35,545 bases of DNA from assembly GCF_002999335.1 (NCBI RefSeq), contig NW_020312232.1:1-35545 (forward strand). Direction: 5' to 3'. This stretch comes from Cyclospora cayetanensis. Lineage: Eukaryota > Apicomplexa > Conoidasida > Eucoccidiorida > Eimeriidae. Shown here piece after piece: positions 18,459-29,229 of this stretch. Every line of letters starts with the position of its first letter. Position 1 is the stretch's first letter. Both the position numbers and the translations under genes were made by a program. Below the pieces are notes generated by a model. It made no database searches. It had not been told where the DNA came from and saw nothing but the letters and a program-made list of their open reading frames with translations.

Positions 18459-21425
18459 GTGTCCTTTGCCTCCTCCCCACCCCCAAAAAGCGCTGCCTCG
18501 GCTGCTGCTGCTGCCCCGGCTGCAGCTGCTGCTGCCGTTGATCCTTTCCTGACGATGGGAAGGCAGTCCTCAGGATCGAGATCGAGCAGCAGCAAGCATC
18601 GTGCTGCTGCTGCTGCTGCTGCTGCGTCTGCAGCACACCTCGACCCCGCCACCCTCACCTCGGGGCTGACAGCGGCTTCAGGGCAGCAGCAGCAGCAGCG
18701 TGTTCAGTCAGCAGCTGCCTCTGGTGCTACAGGGGTGCCCGTAGGTAGCAGCGAAACGGGAACTCTCAGTACAGTGCAACGAGGCAGTGCTACACAACCT
18801 ACAGAGACAGGCTCCACCGAGCAGCAGCAACAGCAGCAGCAGTCGGGAAGCAGCCTGCTGAATGGCGTGAAGGCGCACGATAGCACACAGGCCTCGCAGC
18901 TTTCAGAGGAAGCTTCTCCAACATCGTCTTTGGCAGCTGCCACAGCCAAACACCGCGAGGCAGCAAGTGAAACAACAGCGGCAACAAATTCCTCAGTTTC
19001 CTCCGCCCCCCTCGTCTCTCCGATTGAAGATCCTGCGAGACTTGGCATTCGGAAGCGCCTGAGCAGCGTTGTGTCGGGGCCGTGCATAGGCGTGAGCCTT
19101 TCTTCTTCGTACAGCGGCAGGCCGCAACACCAGCAGCATCAACTCCACGCATCTTCTGCAGTGGGAGAAGTGGATGTTGGAGACTCCTTTACGCTGTTGC
19201 ACACGGATGCCACTCATACACTCTCGCACTGTGCTGCCGCGGCAGCAACTGCAGCAGTTCTTGGAGCCTCGCAGCCACGAGAGCTCCCCCCCTGTGGGCG
19301 GCCTGACTGTCCTCACGCTGCGCACTGCTCGGCAGCAGCTGCTGCATCAGAAGGTTTTGCTGCCGCTGCTTTTTGCACGCCAGCTGCAGAGGCCTTCGCC
19401 GACCAAAGTGATGGCGTGGTGCTGCATGAGGAACCTCCTTGTGCCGTGACTTCTCGGCTTTGGGGGCGACCCGCCTGTTGCTGCTGTAGCAGCAGCGCCA
19501 GCGCCAAGAGCAGCAGCGCCAAGAACAGCAATAGCAGCAATACGCACAGTGCCAGCAGCGTCGCAGCGCCTCAAAAGCTGTGTGCAGACTGCTGCTGCTG
19601 CTGCTGTGGCGACGTTCTGAACGAGCTGTTGAAGCGGTCTTTTTGGGGCGGTACCTGCCCCTCTGAGCGCATGAGGCGGCGCATCGAGTTGCGCGTAGCG
19701 GAGGCGAGCAGCAGCACCAACAGCAGCAGCAGCCTGCTGGTTGTCGGCTCTGCTCTCTGGTCTCGCTCTGTTTTATACACTGTCACGGGCACGGCCGAGG
19801 GAGTGGGCTCGTTTGCCGTGAGACGCAGACACACGGATTTTCTGTGGCTGCAACAGCAGCTGCAGCAATTGCTACCAGGAGCCTTCGTTCCCCCCTTGCC
19901 CAAGCGTCTGGGGCTTGGCAGCAGAGACGACGCAGAGGCAGCGGCAGAGAGAAGACAAGGTCTGTGTATATTTCTCACGCGAATCCTCAACAGGCCTCAC
20001 CTCGCCAGGTGCGGCCTCGTGAGAGCGTGGCTAGAGGTCTCCCCTTGCAACAGCGGCGAGATTACCGGCGGCAGCAGCTCGGATGGCGCTTTCTCTCTGG
20101 AAGCCCTAAAGCAGCGGAGACAACACATGACTGGTCTGCAGCGAATCGAAGAGCAGCTTACAGAGTATCGGCGCGCGTTTGGGGAGGAGCTAGATGCGGT
20201 TGCTGCTGGGGTTGCGGACGCGTCTGCGGGGAGTGGGCAGTCAGCGGGAGGATTACCAGCAGGTGCATCCCCCTCAATGTGTTGGCACTCGAGCTCTGCA
20301 GCTCTAGCCGCTCCTGCAGATGGTGGCTCTCGTATGGCTGCAAGCAAAAGCTTGGTGACCCATCACTTGCAGTTTCTCCTGGTGCTCCAGCAGCACCTCA
20401 GACACATCTGCAAGCTGCAGCAGGAACAGCAGCTGAGCATTGAGGCGCTACAAGCTGCACTTCTGGATCACAAACTGTCAGACCCCCTTGGGCAGCTACA
20501 TGGCCCCTTGTCACCACAACAGAAACAGCAGGAGGAGCAGCGTAATCGCGGCAGGAGCGGCAGTGCTCATGCAGCTGCAGCAGAGACTGAGCCTCAGCCA
20601 ATTCCAGAGCAGCAGAAACTGCTGCTGCAGGCTGACACTAGGGGCCTGGAGGCCTTAAGCGGTCCTGTCAGGGCTCATCAGCCGGCGCAACAGCAGCAAG
20701 CTCACAAAAACGACGGGGTAGCAGGCATCGCCTTTGCGGCTGACTCCTCTACCGTCCCTCAACAGAAGCAACAGCAGTCGCCGCAACAGCGGCAGCACAG
20801 TTTCATGATTTCAGGTGGCGAAGCTCTGCAGGACTTGTCGTCTGCATTTTTTTTCTGTGGTTTGTTGGGGCAGCGACAGTCTCAGGAACAGCACGTGGAC
20901 CTTTTACTTGCTGCTGTGAACCGAGGGATCGAAGACTGCGAATGCATGCTGCAGGCCTTTACTCATGTGGAGCAGCTTCAGCAGCAACAGCAGCAGCTGG
21001 AAGCGGCAACAGCCAAGCTTCAGGTTGAACTAGCTGCTCTGCGGCGCTCCCCACGTGGGTATTGGCTGCAGACACATCTGCGGTGGAAAGATAAAGCAGC
21101 TCAGGTGGGCGAGCAGCAGCAGCGCTTGCAGCAGCAAAAGCTGCTGCTGCATCCACTTCAACAGCAGCTGACAACGGCCCAGCAAGTCCTGGTCTGTGTA
21201 GAAGCCCCTGCGTGGGCTTCTATGAGGTCGGAGGCCCTAGGGGCCTCTGTCTATGCCTTTCTAACTGCACGACACTCACTTGAGAGGCGGAGTGAGGCTC
21301 TGTGGGAGGCCTTCTGCGCCCATGCTGCTCGGTTTCACTGCATGCAGCAACGAATTAATCGGCCCATGCAGCACCAGCAACAAAAACCGGTGCAGCAGCT
21401 GCCAGAGCATCTTGGCGGTGTGTAG
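18459..21425 (+). CDS. PX-domain sorting nexin-like protein with homopolymer-rich N-terminus
   Basis: PX domains bind phosphoinositides, usually PI3P, and place sorting nexins on endosomes. The frame is open from 18459; the first ATG is at 18555 (MGRQSSGS), giving 956 aa. Residues from 18459 on, before that ATG, are Ala/Pro-rich and may belong to an upstream exon or be untranslated. The N-terminal 400 residues are low complexity, with runs of Ala, Gln, Ser and Cys from CAG/TGC repeats. The PX domain (about 19760-20040) shows RSVLYTVTGTAEGVGSFAVR, then [20 protein letters not shown] and FVPPLPKRLGLGSRDDAEAA, ending IFLTRILNRPHLARCGLVRA; the RRR.TDF.WL and PPLP motifs are diagnostic. After a Gln-rich linker, the last 200 residues (20830-21420) are helical and charged, where Vps5/SNX1-type nexins carry a BAR domain. 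That BAR assignment is inference. No intron is required, but small ones are possible. Confidence 0.85.
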   Translation: MSFASSPPPKSAASAAAAAPAAAAAAVDPFLTMGRQSSGSRSSSSKHRAAAAAAAASAAHLDPATLTSGLTAASGQQQQQRVQSAAASGATGVPVGSSETGTLSTVQRGSATQPTETGSTEQQQQQQQSGSSLLNGVKAHDSTQASQLSEEASPTSSLAAATAKHREAASETTAATNSSVSSAPLVSPIEDPARLGIRKRLSSVVSGPCIGVSLSSSYSGRPQHQQHQLHASSAVGEVDVGDSFTLLHTDATHTLSHCAAAAATAAVLGASQPRELPPCGRPDCPHAAHCSAAAAASEGFAAAAFCTPAAEAFADQSDGVVLHEEPPCAVTSRLWGRPACCCCSSSASAKSSSAKNSNSSNTHSASSVAAPQKLCADCCCCCCGDVLNELLKRSFWGGTCPSERMRRRIELRVAEASSSTNSSSSLLVVGSALWSRSVLYTVTGTAEGVGSFAVRRRHTDFLWLQQQLQQLLPGAFVPPLPKRLGLGSRDDAEAAAERRQGLCIFLTRILNRPHLARCGLVRAWLEVSPCNSGEITGGSSSDGAFSLEALKQRRQHMTGLQRIEEQLTEYRRAFGEELDAVAAGVADASAGSGQSAGGLPAGASPSMCWHSSSAALAAPADGGSRMAASKSLVTHHLQFLLVLQQHLRHICKLQQEQQLSIEALQAALLDHKLSDPLGQLHGPLSPQQKQQEEQRNRGRSGSAHAAAAETEPQPIPEQQKLLLQADTRGLEALSGPVRAHQPAQQQQAHKNDGVAGIAFAADSSTVPQQKQQQSPQQRQHSFMISGGEALQDLSSAFFFCGLLGQRQSQEQHVDLLLAAVNRGIEDCECMLQAFTHVEQLQQQQQQLEAATAKLQVELAALRRSPRGYWLQTHLRWKDKAAQVGEQQQRLQQQKLLLHPLQQQLTTAQQVLVCVEAPAWASMRSEALGASVYAFLTARHSLERRSEALWEAFCAHAARFHCMQQRINRPMQHQQQKPVQQLPEHLGGV
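18480..18700. repeat. CTG/CAG trinucleotide-rich coding region
   Basis: Clusters of GCTGCT and CAGCAG codons encode poly-Ala (18505-18540, 18601-18632) and poly-Gln (18681-18700). More runs follow in the same gene, including GCAGCA Gln at 18822-18843 and TGC poly-Cys at 19588-19607. The pattern matches the homopolymeric amino-acid repeats known from Eimeria. Confidence 0.85.
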
Positions 21426-22139
21426 TTCGGCTCTACGGGACCGTCCCCACACCTTTCCGTAGCGTCACACAGAACCCCCAGACGGCCGCAACAGTACCCG
21501 CAGCTACAACAGCAAGCGGTGTATGAGAGCGGCTCACGCAGCACCAGCATGTGGACACGTATACAGGTTTTCTATGGCACTGCAAAGGGAAAGAATAGTC
21601 TCGAGGGCTCTACGGTTCAGCCGCAGGTCGGCGTGAGCTCGAGTTGTAGTAGCGGTAGCAGGGGCTGCTGCGGCAGTTACTGCGTGGTAATCTTTGACTA
21701 GCGCGCAAATCGCCATGGTGTCGTACCTCCTCTCAAGCGTGCGGAGTTTCCTTCTTAGCTGGTAGCCACACATGTTAGTCGGGAAACAGCGCACCTTTGG
21801 GGAGGCGGCTGCAACCCGCACAACAAAGGAGAGGCGTGCACAGTTGCAGCAACATCATAAACATAATGGATGTTTTGGTTAAATATACGGCTTTCAACAG
21901 CAGCGCTGCGCACCTGGATACAGACGCTGCTGCAATGGATAGTCTGTTAATAGCAAAGCATTGGTCACTCGTAGCGGCACGAGCAAAGGCAGTAGCCGCA
22001 GTACTGCTGCGGCTGCTGGGAGACTGTGGACGCAAGCCGTTTTTCTTCGTCAGGATCTGCTGACTGCGCTGGTCACAGCGTCCTCAGCACCGCGCTAAAG
22101 AAGGACAAGGCCTTGCTCTTGGGATCTGCTCTGCCCCAG
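21426..22139. other. Spacer downstream of the sorting nexin gene
   Basis: Contains the sorting nexin 3' UTR. Two short opposing open frames at about 21775-22063 have no recognisable motif, and I assign no gene. Confidence 0.5.
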
Positions 22140-22440
22140 TCAGAGGCCACCTTCTGTGGCCAGCCGTGGCTCTCTGTCTAATAAGGGTCGAAAGGGCTTC
22201 TTGTATGCACCCGCGTACTGCCGGCGCCCTGTTCCGTGGCCAGTCGACCCAGTAGGAAGTACACACTGGGTGGCCTTGACTTCTGTAAGGGCCAACAACG
22301 CTGAACCTAAGATGATGCCTCGCTTTATGGCGCGGCATCTAGGCCCAAACACAGAGACCACTGATTAATGAGGTTAGATCTCCTTTAGAATCGCTGCTGG
22401 AAAAAGCGCAGCCTCACTGGCCCTGCTGGTTTGCTAGCAT
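22140..22440 (-). CDS. Tentative two-exon 73-residue protein of unknown function
   Basis: I do not recognise it. Proposed exon 1 is 22440-22418 (ATG, eight codons) with donor CA^GTGAGG; exon 2 is 22338-22140 with acceptor gggcctag^A; the 79 bp intron keeps phase. The product begins MLANQQGQCRAIKRG, has a short hydrophobic stretch (IILGSALLALTEV) and then a Gly/Arg/Tyr-rich segment (TGHGTGRRQYAGAYKKPFRP). The balanced codons and absence of low complexity suggest coding, and the N-terminal hydrophobic piece could be an organelle or secretory signal. The evidence is composition and a phase-matched splice only, so it may be spurious. Confidence 0.33.
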
Positions 22441-24622
22441 CAGATATAGGAGCCAACAGCAAAAATTAAGCTGGCATATATTGCTGAGAAAGGAGCCTCT
22501 GTTGCTGCTTCCCTCCCGAATACAGCAGCTGTCCTTAGTGTTCTGCTGGGGTCTGTAAAAACTGCCATTCGGTCATTAGGAGTGCACACGCACAAGACTG
22601 AGAATGTGACACCGACTGCTGTTTAATGCACCGTGACCAAGACATGACATGAGCTTCCACTGCAATAAAGGAGCTGCAGCAGCAACAGGAGTAACGGGAA
22701 TGGCAGCGCTAACAGATTCAACAACTAGGAATGCATCTGCTGCAGTAGCACCATGATCAGATGCGTGTGCACCTCGGGATACGAGTGTACTGCTGCAAAA
22801 CTAAAGCTATGACAGCTGTATTGACGTGGTTTGCACTGGCCCGCAGCTGCACGAAGAGCTCCTTCCATAACTTATGTTTAGAAGCGTCCATTGAGTGTGC
22901 CTGCACTTTGTGAAAATGCCGGGGTCAATGTGTTTGCACACGCGGATACGTCGGCTTTTTCCTTCGGTGGCCAGCTGCTGTATGCCTCAATGTTAGTACT
23001 GAGAGGCCTAAAGGTCTAAAATAGAAGGGATCATACGATCTCGTAGGTGCTGCTTCCAAAAAATCCAAGGATTTCATGAATTTTCCGAGAAAGCCTCCGG
23101 CAACCGATAGGGGCACTAAGAGAATCGTCGTGCTGGACAGCCCCTACGCTTATTCAGAAATAGGAGTGCCATCAACCTCAGAGGCTACGGCTTCCTATGC
23201 CATAGACGGCTTCCACAGTGGTCAGATTACTGGACTCTAAGCATCCTTCGGCTCCACTGAGCTTTTGTTCGCCAGCTAGCAGCGAACCCTTGTTGTGTAT
23301 CATCTGCCTATGCAGTGAGGCAGGTCTTACGCCAATCGGGCAGAATTGTAGTACGAAGAAGCCCTAAAAGTGGTTTTAGCCCATTTAGACTTAGCTCGCC
23401 CTTGATGCACATGAAGTAAAATGAGAAAACTTACAACGGACTTCGGTCTCGGCATGCGCGTGAATGCCACGAATGTGTACAGAAAATGCAGAGCCGAAAA
23501 TCAACCACAGTCCAGCTGGGGAAGATAAGCACTTATAGAGCCTGAACACGCAGCATGTCCCCGGCTCCTCCATGCTGGGAGGACTCGAGTGCGATGGACT
23601 ACTGACTGGGTGAGACAACCAGGTACAAGATATAACTAATCCTTTCTAAGCCTGCCCCCGGGTTTTACGCATACAGCAAATGATCCAGGATGCCAAGTTT
23701 TTGTAAAGCGCGAATGGTGGTTTGGCGATTGAGAAGAAAAAATCGCCACGATTCACAAACAGGAAGATGACTCGCACTGAAACCTTGAATGGGAACTACA
23801 GCATTCGAGTGGAAGAAGCAGTATAAAGTACCAAAAGAAGCAGGCAACCATGCAGCCACGTAAAGCCTTCCAAAGCATACAGACCTGAGGTGCTGGATAA
23901 ACAGGTAGGAGGAAAACTCAAGAAGTGCTGCACCTATCGTTCGGGGCTCCCAAAGGGAGTCTTCTGGGATTTTTAAGGCGCACCGAGGATGAGCAAGCAA
24001 TCAACAAAAGACACCGCGAGCCCCACGTATATGAGCAGTGGATACAGAGGGGAGAAGTAGAACCCAAAATAGACGATACACAGCTGCAGGCTTCCTCGGC
24101 ATTGTATATAAAAAATAGCAGACGGTAGTGGAGGCGAGTACCTCGGGTTTACTAAGGCAGTCAACGCCGGGATGCTATTGCAGCTAGAAGGGAGCTATTG
24201 AGTGCTTGCACCACTAGGATGCATTGTACGTAGGTGCCAGGCATCCATCCAGATCCGGAGACTAGTTCATGCATTCACTCAGAAGCCACGGTGTACTTCC
24301 CAAGGTACAGGGTAGAATTTAAAGGAGCTGCACGCATCGTGGGAGCGTTGCAGCCTAAAGAAGCTAAGCAACACCTCCGTTTCAATACGAGCACTAAAAG
24401 TGACGTCACCGCCTGTCCACATGCACCTGGGCGAAAGAGCAGCAACTTTAAACGGGCGCATTACCTTTCGAGCTGTTACTGTGATCAACGATGTGGCAGG
24501 CAAGTGCAGACCAGAAAGAGACTTGATTCTACATAAGCGCAGCAGGCTGACCCCGTGTGTACGCCTCTGCGCTTTCTGGATTCGTTACTCCCACATAAAG
24601 CATGAAAATGCCACTGCGTGTA
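22441..24622. other. 2.2 kb with no supported gene
   Basis: Open frames of up to 111 codons (for example 23665-24000 minus) lack motifs, repeats or matched splice sites. Composition is less CAG-rich than in the genes. It includes the methyltransferase 3' UTR at its right end. Confidence 0.5.
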
Positions 24623-25743
24623 CTAGGAATCGGAGTGGCTGCTGTCCTTCGGCTGGCAGCAAGGCACTGTCTCTGCAAGGGCGGTTGTTGCAGCTTGTTT
24701 GCTGCCAGGGGTATCTGGCTTGGCTGCAATTTTGGCTTGTCTGCGAAGGTCGTTAGCCCGATACAGGAAAATCCTCTGCTCTGAGTCATGCACAGACACT
24801 TCTGTGGCGTAGAGGGGCCACCATAGGGAAACTATTGACCTCAAGGAAGGCGAGGACCGGAGCAGCTCTTCAAGACGAGGTGCCAGTAGCCTGAGTGCCT
24901 CTGGGAGCAGGTAAACGAAACTGAAAGGCGCAATACACAGTGGGCAGCAATATCCCGTCGTTTGGCGCATGCGGACTCCTGAGCTAAGCGGGGTATGGAG
25001 TGCACATGTATCCCAGAGTACAGCAGACCACTGACCTACCCCAACTGCACCAGGGATCCTACCTACATGACAGTTGCACGCGATAAGTCAAGATGCGGAT
25101 CGAGAAAATTCCCTTGGAAAAACTCGGCGCGAATAGTCCCCGCAGCAGCAGCGTTCCGTTGCGCCTTGGCAACAAGCTTTTCGTCTAGATCCAGCCCAAC
25201 GCCTACACCACTTGCATTGAGAAACAACTTGCGCTCGAATAGCTGCGGATGGCCGAGCGTTGGACTGACACATCGGTGATACTTTGCACTCAATCACCGA
25301 AAAGAAGCTACGCGGGCATATGCGCCACAGGAAGGTAGGTAACGTGCTACCTGAGGTAAGAGGCTCACCATTGCAGTTTGCCAAGCGGCAGCACTCAATG
25401 ACAAAGCGCCCATCGCCGCATCCAAGACTGCAAAAACACCTTACTCGCAAAAAGCTACACTTGACCAGCACTGATGTAGAACCATGTAGGATCTTCAATT
25501 GAACGCCTGGCGTTGAATTTGTTCCAGTGGTCGTAGCAACCTGCGCGTGAGGACTCACTCGTAAACAACATCCTTCTCCGTAAGTTCGAGTGCCCTGGCA
25601 ATCACCTGGATCTTTTCCTGTAGCGAACATTTAAAGCATAAGCAGCTGCTTACAATTACAGGGCGGACCAGCCGACTTGGATCCCCTGAGCGCAGCTTCG
25701 CCAAGCAGAATCGCTTACGACTGGAGTGACCCTGAGCATTCAT
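24623..25743 (-). CDS. Small class I SAM-dependent methyltransferase, four exons
   Basis: Exons 25743-25559, 25427-25369, 25202-25067 and 24920-24623 join in phase to 225 aa. Introns are 131, 166 and 146 bp with GT-AG ends. Joined, they give the Rossmann methyltransferase order: a helix (KIQVIARALELTEKDVVYD), motif I LGCGDGRFVIECC, motif II GVGLDLDEKLVAKAQRNA with the acidic ribose-binding position, EFFQGNFLD, then DLSRATVIFVYLLPEALRLL, followed by a strand-turn-strand ending RIFLYRA. The last pattern resembles small methyltransferases that have a YLLPE motif after motif IV and are often annotated only as methyltransferase-domain proteins. The substrate cannot be read from sequence. The start at 25743 leaves about 60 residues before motif I. 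A 36-base GT...AG stretch at 25653-25618 is in frame and was treated as coding because it is too short for an intron. Confidence 0.85.
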
Positions 25744-27277
25744 TGTTCACAAGGCAAGGCAGCAACTGTGCACCATGAACAGTGTAATGATCCTGCCAAG
25801 CACCTTCCCGCCACTCTTCCACGCGCGGCACAACACCTGCCTTCAAGTGTAGGGTAGGCCGAGGACGCACTGGAATGGGGAGACGAATCCGCCGAGGTCC
25901 CACCCCGCCTCGCCATTAGCCTGTAGCAAATGTAACAGTCAAAGCGCGAAAGGAAAGGGTTAGCATGTGTTCGTTCAATGGACTGGCCTCCGGAAGCATA
26001 ATTTTGGTGCAATGGCCACCCGAGCCTCCCTAGAAACTCTGCTTTCCTGTTTATACTAAAGCGCACAGTATCAGGAGCCGATCGGTGAAACGGCATCCAG
26101 CATTCGCCATCCTCCAAATCACCGTAGTCGAGGCAGGCCCTTTGCTCGCATGCCTGTGGTGCCGCCCTCCCATCTGCCATGGTAGGATGCCTCAATTGAA
26201 TTGGGAAGTGTGGGAGCGATTTAATGCCTGCCCAGTTATACGTGTGAGGCCAGCGCATGCCCCACGGCATGCCGCGATGACCTCTCCACAGCTCAGGAAA
26301 TTCCGTTTGGGGGAGGCAATCGTTCACTAGGCCGCATGTGGCTGTGGTGGCTGCCGCCTGGGGTTACTTCGCATCGAGAGACTAGCAGCTATGGGAAATC
26401 CATGAAACAGCTGCTGTTCGATCACAACAAGAGGGAACCGGCTGCTTGAGATTTCTGAATGATCAAGTAACCAGGCGGCAAAGTGCGGCGTGCACATCAC
26501 CCGCCAGGCATGGCATGCAGGGCTCCTCTGTAGAGCTTACATTTTAGGCTCCAGGCCGTGGGTCATTTTTGGCCGCCATTTTTATTTTCCCCGTGGCGTC
26601 AAAGCACCTTTCTTTCTCTCCCCCTTGTCGCTCTCCCACAATAATTGTAGGCCAGCACCAGCGCTGGAGGGCCGCTAGATCACTAGATCCATGCACTTTT
26701 TTACCCCAAGCCGTAACTGGTACCAGTCGCCCTTACATAGTATTCTCCATTTGAATCTCGTTTCTAGTCTATTGGTCTGCTCCCGCGGGAGCGAGTTGGC
26801 GTGGTTGCCGTGTCTGGGTCTCACAAGGTTGGCGAGGACACCGCTGGTTCCCTCCTTGGACGCACGCAGCATAGCCCTCACCACCGCATTGTTGTACAGC
26901 GTCCCTCTGCCACGTTCAGAAGACTGTTGCCAGCTTTCTCTGTGCACTCCACCCCTGCCACTAGCCCCACGTGCTGCTCCAGCTCGCACAGTGGACCCCT
27001 ACACCCCTTCCCCAGATTACGCTAGCTTGCGCGTAGGCCCTCATTTCTGCATCTAATAATGGAGGTAGGCCTGGAACTGCTTCCCCCTGACGATGAAGGC
27101 TGCCTTCTTTTCTATGCATAATTAGCGTGGGTGGCCTCAGACCGCAGCCGGGCAAAACAGCAGCCACGAGGCGGGGCCGGCGCAGGACAGTGCGTTGCCA
27201 CCGTCTGCCTTTGCAGAGGCAGCAGAAACTTTCAGTTCCTGCTGCCTACGGTCGCTTTTCACGCTGTCCAGGGATCC
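25744..27277. other. Divergent spacer between the methyltransferase and the Ser/Asp-repeat gene
   Basis: Contains both 5' regions. A 195-codon minus-strand open frame at 25740-26327 has no recognisable motif. An ATG-GAG followed by a GTAGGC donor at 27059-27065 could be a short first exon of the plus-strand gene, joining at 27236 (ttcag^TTC) in phase. Confidence 0.5.
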
Positions 27278-29229
27278 ATGGGTGTGCACTCGCAGAGTGT
27301 GTTGCTTGGGGCTCAGGCGAAAAATGAGATTATCAGACCCCGTGCCAGCACACCGGGTGAACACCTGGGTGCTGCAGCGCTGGCTCCATCCTCAGGGGTC
27401 CCATCAAGCGTTCACACAGGTGGTTCATTGGGGGGGAATTCTCGGCCAGATCAAGCGCCGCCGCCAGCCGATCCACCCATAAGGGCAGAGGTGAAAGGAG
27501 GAAGCATCGCATCTAGCGGTCTTATGTCTTCGCCTGGTGCACGGCTTGAGGAGTCTGCCTCTGCGACTTCGGGAGTGGCAGGAGCCACGGGGCGGCGGCG
27601 CTTACTGGACAGCGATGACGACTCCCCCATGAGGCCCAGAGGGACGAAGAAGAGCAGGCTGGTCTCCGACAGCTCAGACGACGAGGTGGTCTTGGGTAAA
27701 ATGCATATTGCGTCTTGTCCTCAGTCTGCGTCAGCTCCTGCTGGGGGCTCTAAGCCCCCAAAACCACAAAGCGGAGCGGCGAAGGTCCCGGCGCAGCCGG
27801 TTAAACGCACACTTCCAGGTAGCGCCATGTCGGCCGACAGGGCTTTGCGTTTAGGACTGTGTTTCTGCTCGACGCGCGCTGTAGGTGTGTCCTGTTGGTT
27901 TAGGAAGTCGACAGAGTGTATCGGGGGTGCCTCTGTGCTCTGAGCATGCGTGCAGCACCGAGTAGGCGCTCCAGTGGTAGCGGAAGCAGCAGGGAAAGTA
28001 GCAGTAGTGGGAGCGACAGCAGCAACAGCAGCGGGAGCGGCAGCGACAGCAGCAACGACAGCAGCAGCGACAGCAGCAGCGACAGCAGCAGCAGCGACAG
28101 TAGCAGTGGAGAGGAGTCTGATACGCGTTCCACCAGCAGGCCCAAATCGCGGGCGTCTTCTGGTAGTAAGAAGCCAGCAGTTAAAAAAGACGTTGCCAGG
28201 GCTAAGCATACAAAGACAGGCCAAGTAAAGCTGCGAAGTGCTCGTCAGCCTGCAACTGTAAGAAAAGGCGGGGACAATGGAGACAGCGACGAGGACGGAC
28301 AAGAAAACGAAATAAGCATGGGGGCCTTCGACCCAAAAAAGAGAAACTCTAAGGACAGACTTGTAGCTCAGTTCCTGAGGCGGTAAGAAGCAGGCAGCGG
28401 TCAATTCCGTCCATGACACAGGGGAGGTGTCAGCCTTGGCCGTTTCAAGCACTGCAGTAGCACGTTGAACTGCACATGTTTGACTGTCCGGGGTTTTTGC
28501 TGCAGATGGTGGTACGCCTGGCCGCAGTGGCCTCCAGAGGATTTTGACTATTCGAAGGAGCTGGAGAAGCGAAAGCTGAAGTGGGTTTCTCTTGAAGAGT
28601 ACGAAGATCTAGACGACGTTGACAAGGGCGGATATACAAAAGTCTACCAGATATCTGCCTTTCCAGGTATGACTCTTGTTCCTTCTAGCTGGTTGTGCAG
28701 CTGCACGCATCATCATGGAGGGCAAATGACAAAGTCGAGCGGTGATTGCTCCTTGGGCTTTTCTGTGTTGCCTCCGTGTTAGGTGTGTTCAGGGACCCAA
28801 ACGGCAATGCGATTGACTTGCGCCCCCAGGAAGGTCGTCCGTGCTACAGGAATGTGAAGCAGCTCTCGGAGCTTGAGTTGCTTCAGCTTATTGCTAAGGC
28901 TATCAAGGGCCAAATGGCCGCTTTACAGTCCTCGGCGTTTGAGGAGACCTCCATTGAGCGTGCGCTGCAATCGGTGGGCAAGCGTTACCACACTGGATGT
29001 GGATCTCTTCTGTGCTGCCAACCTCCTCACGTCCCCGTTTTCTCCACTTGCAACACATCTTTTAAATTTGCTTCTTCTCCTGGGTTGTCAGTCTCTTCAA
29101 GATACTGGAGTGGAGCTTGATGGCGAATTTGTGTGTTAAGCTGCGCTGCGCTTCCAGGAACTGGAAGAGGTTGAGTCCGAGTTGAAGCAAATGCAAAGGC
29201 GAATGGACGCAGCCAAGGGCCGCGCCTAG
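27278..29229 (+). CDS. Ser/Asp-repeat protein with conserved-looking C-terminal module, unknown function, five exons
   Basis: Not recognised. Exons 27278-27818, 27956-28382, 28506-28666, 28783-28973 and 29158-29229 join in phase to 463 aa; donors and acceptors are GT-AG and introns are 116-184 bp. The N-terminal half is disordered and has acidic-serine sites (LLDSDDDSP, SDSSDDEVVL) that look like casein kinase 2 targets. Exon 2 encodes about 30 residues of Ser-Gly then Ser-Asp repeats (SDSSN, SSDSSSD), followed by a Lys/Arg-rich stretch. The C-terminal part is ordered: RWWYAWPQWPPEDFDY, WVSLEEYEDLDDVDKGG, TKVYQISAFPGVFRDPNG, RPCYRNVKQLSELELLQLIA, then a charged helix ending the protein. Disordered acidic-serine repeats with basic patches suggest a nuclear or nucleolar protein, which is inference. 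Start 27278 is the first in-frame ATG; an upstream first exon at 27059 is possible. Confidence 0.82.
28009..28112 (+). repeat. AGC/GAC trinucleotide repeats encoding Ser/Asp
   Basis: Imperfect (AGCAGCGAC)n and (AGCAGCAAC)n units in exon 2 of the preceding gene; the frame used gives Ser-Asp, whereas other frames give poly-Ala or poly-Leu shadows. Confidence 0.9.

Noticed and set aside
25740..26327. 195-codon minus-strand open frame directly upstream of the methyltransferase
   Set aside because: No motif, and no GT donor found that would join it to the methyltransferase in phase. It could still be a 5' exon, so it is mentioned in the spacer entry.
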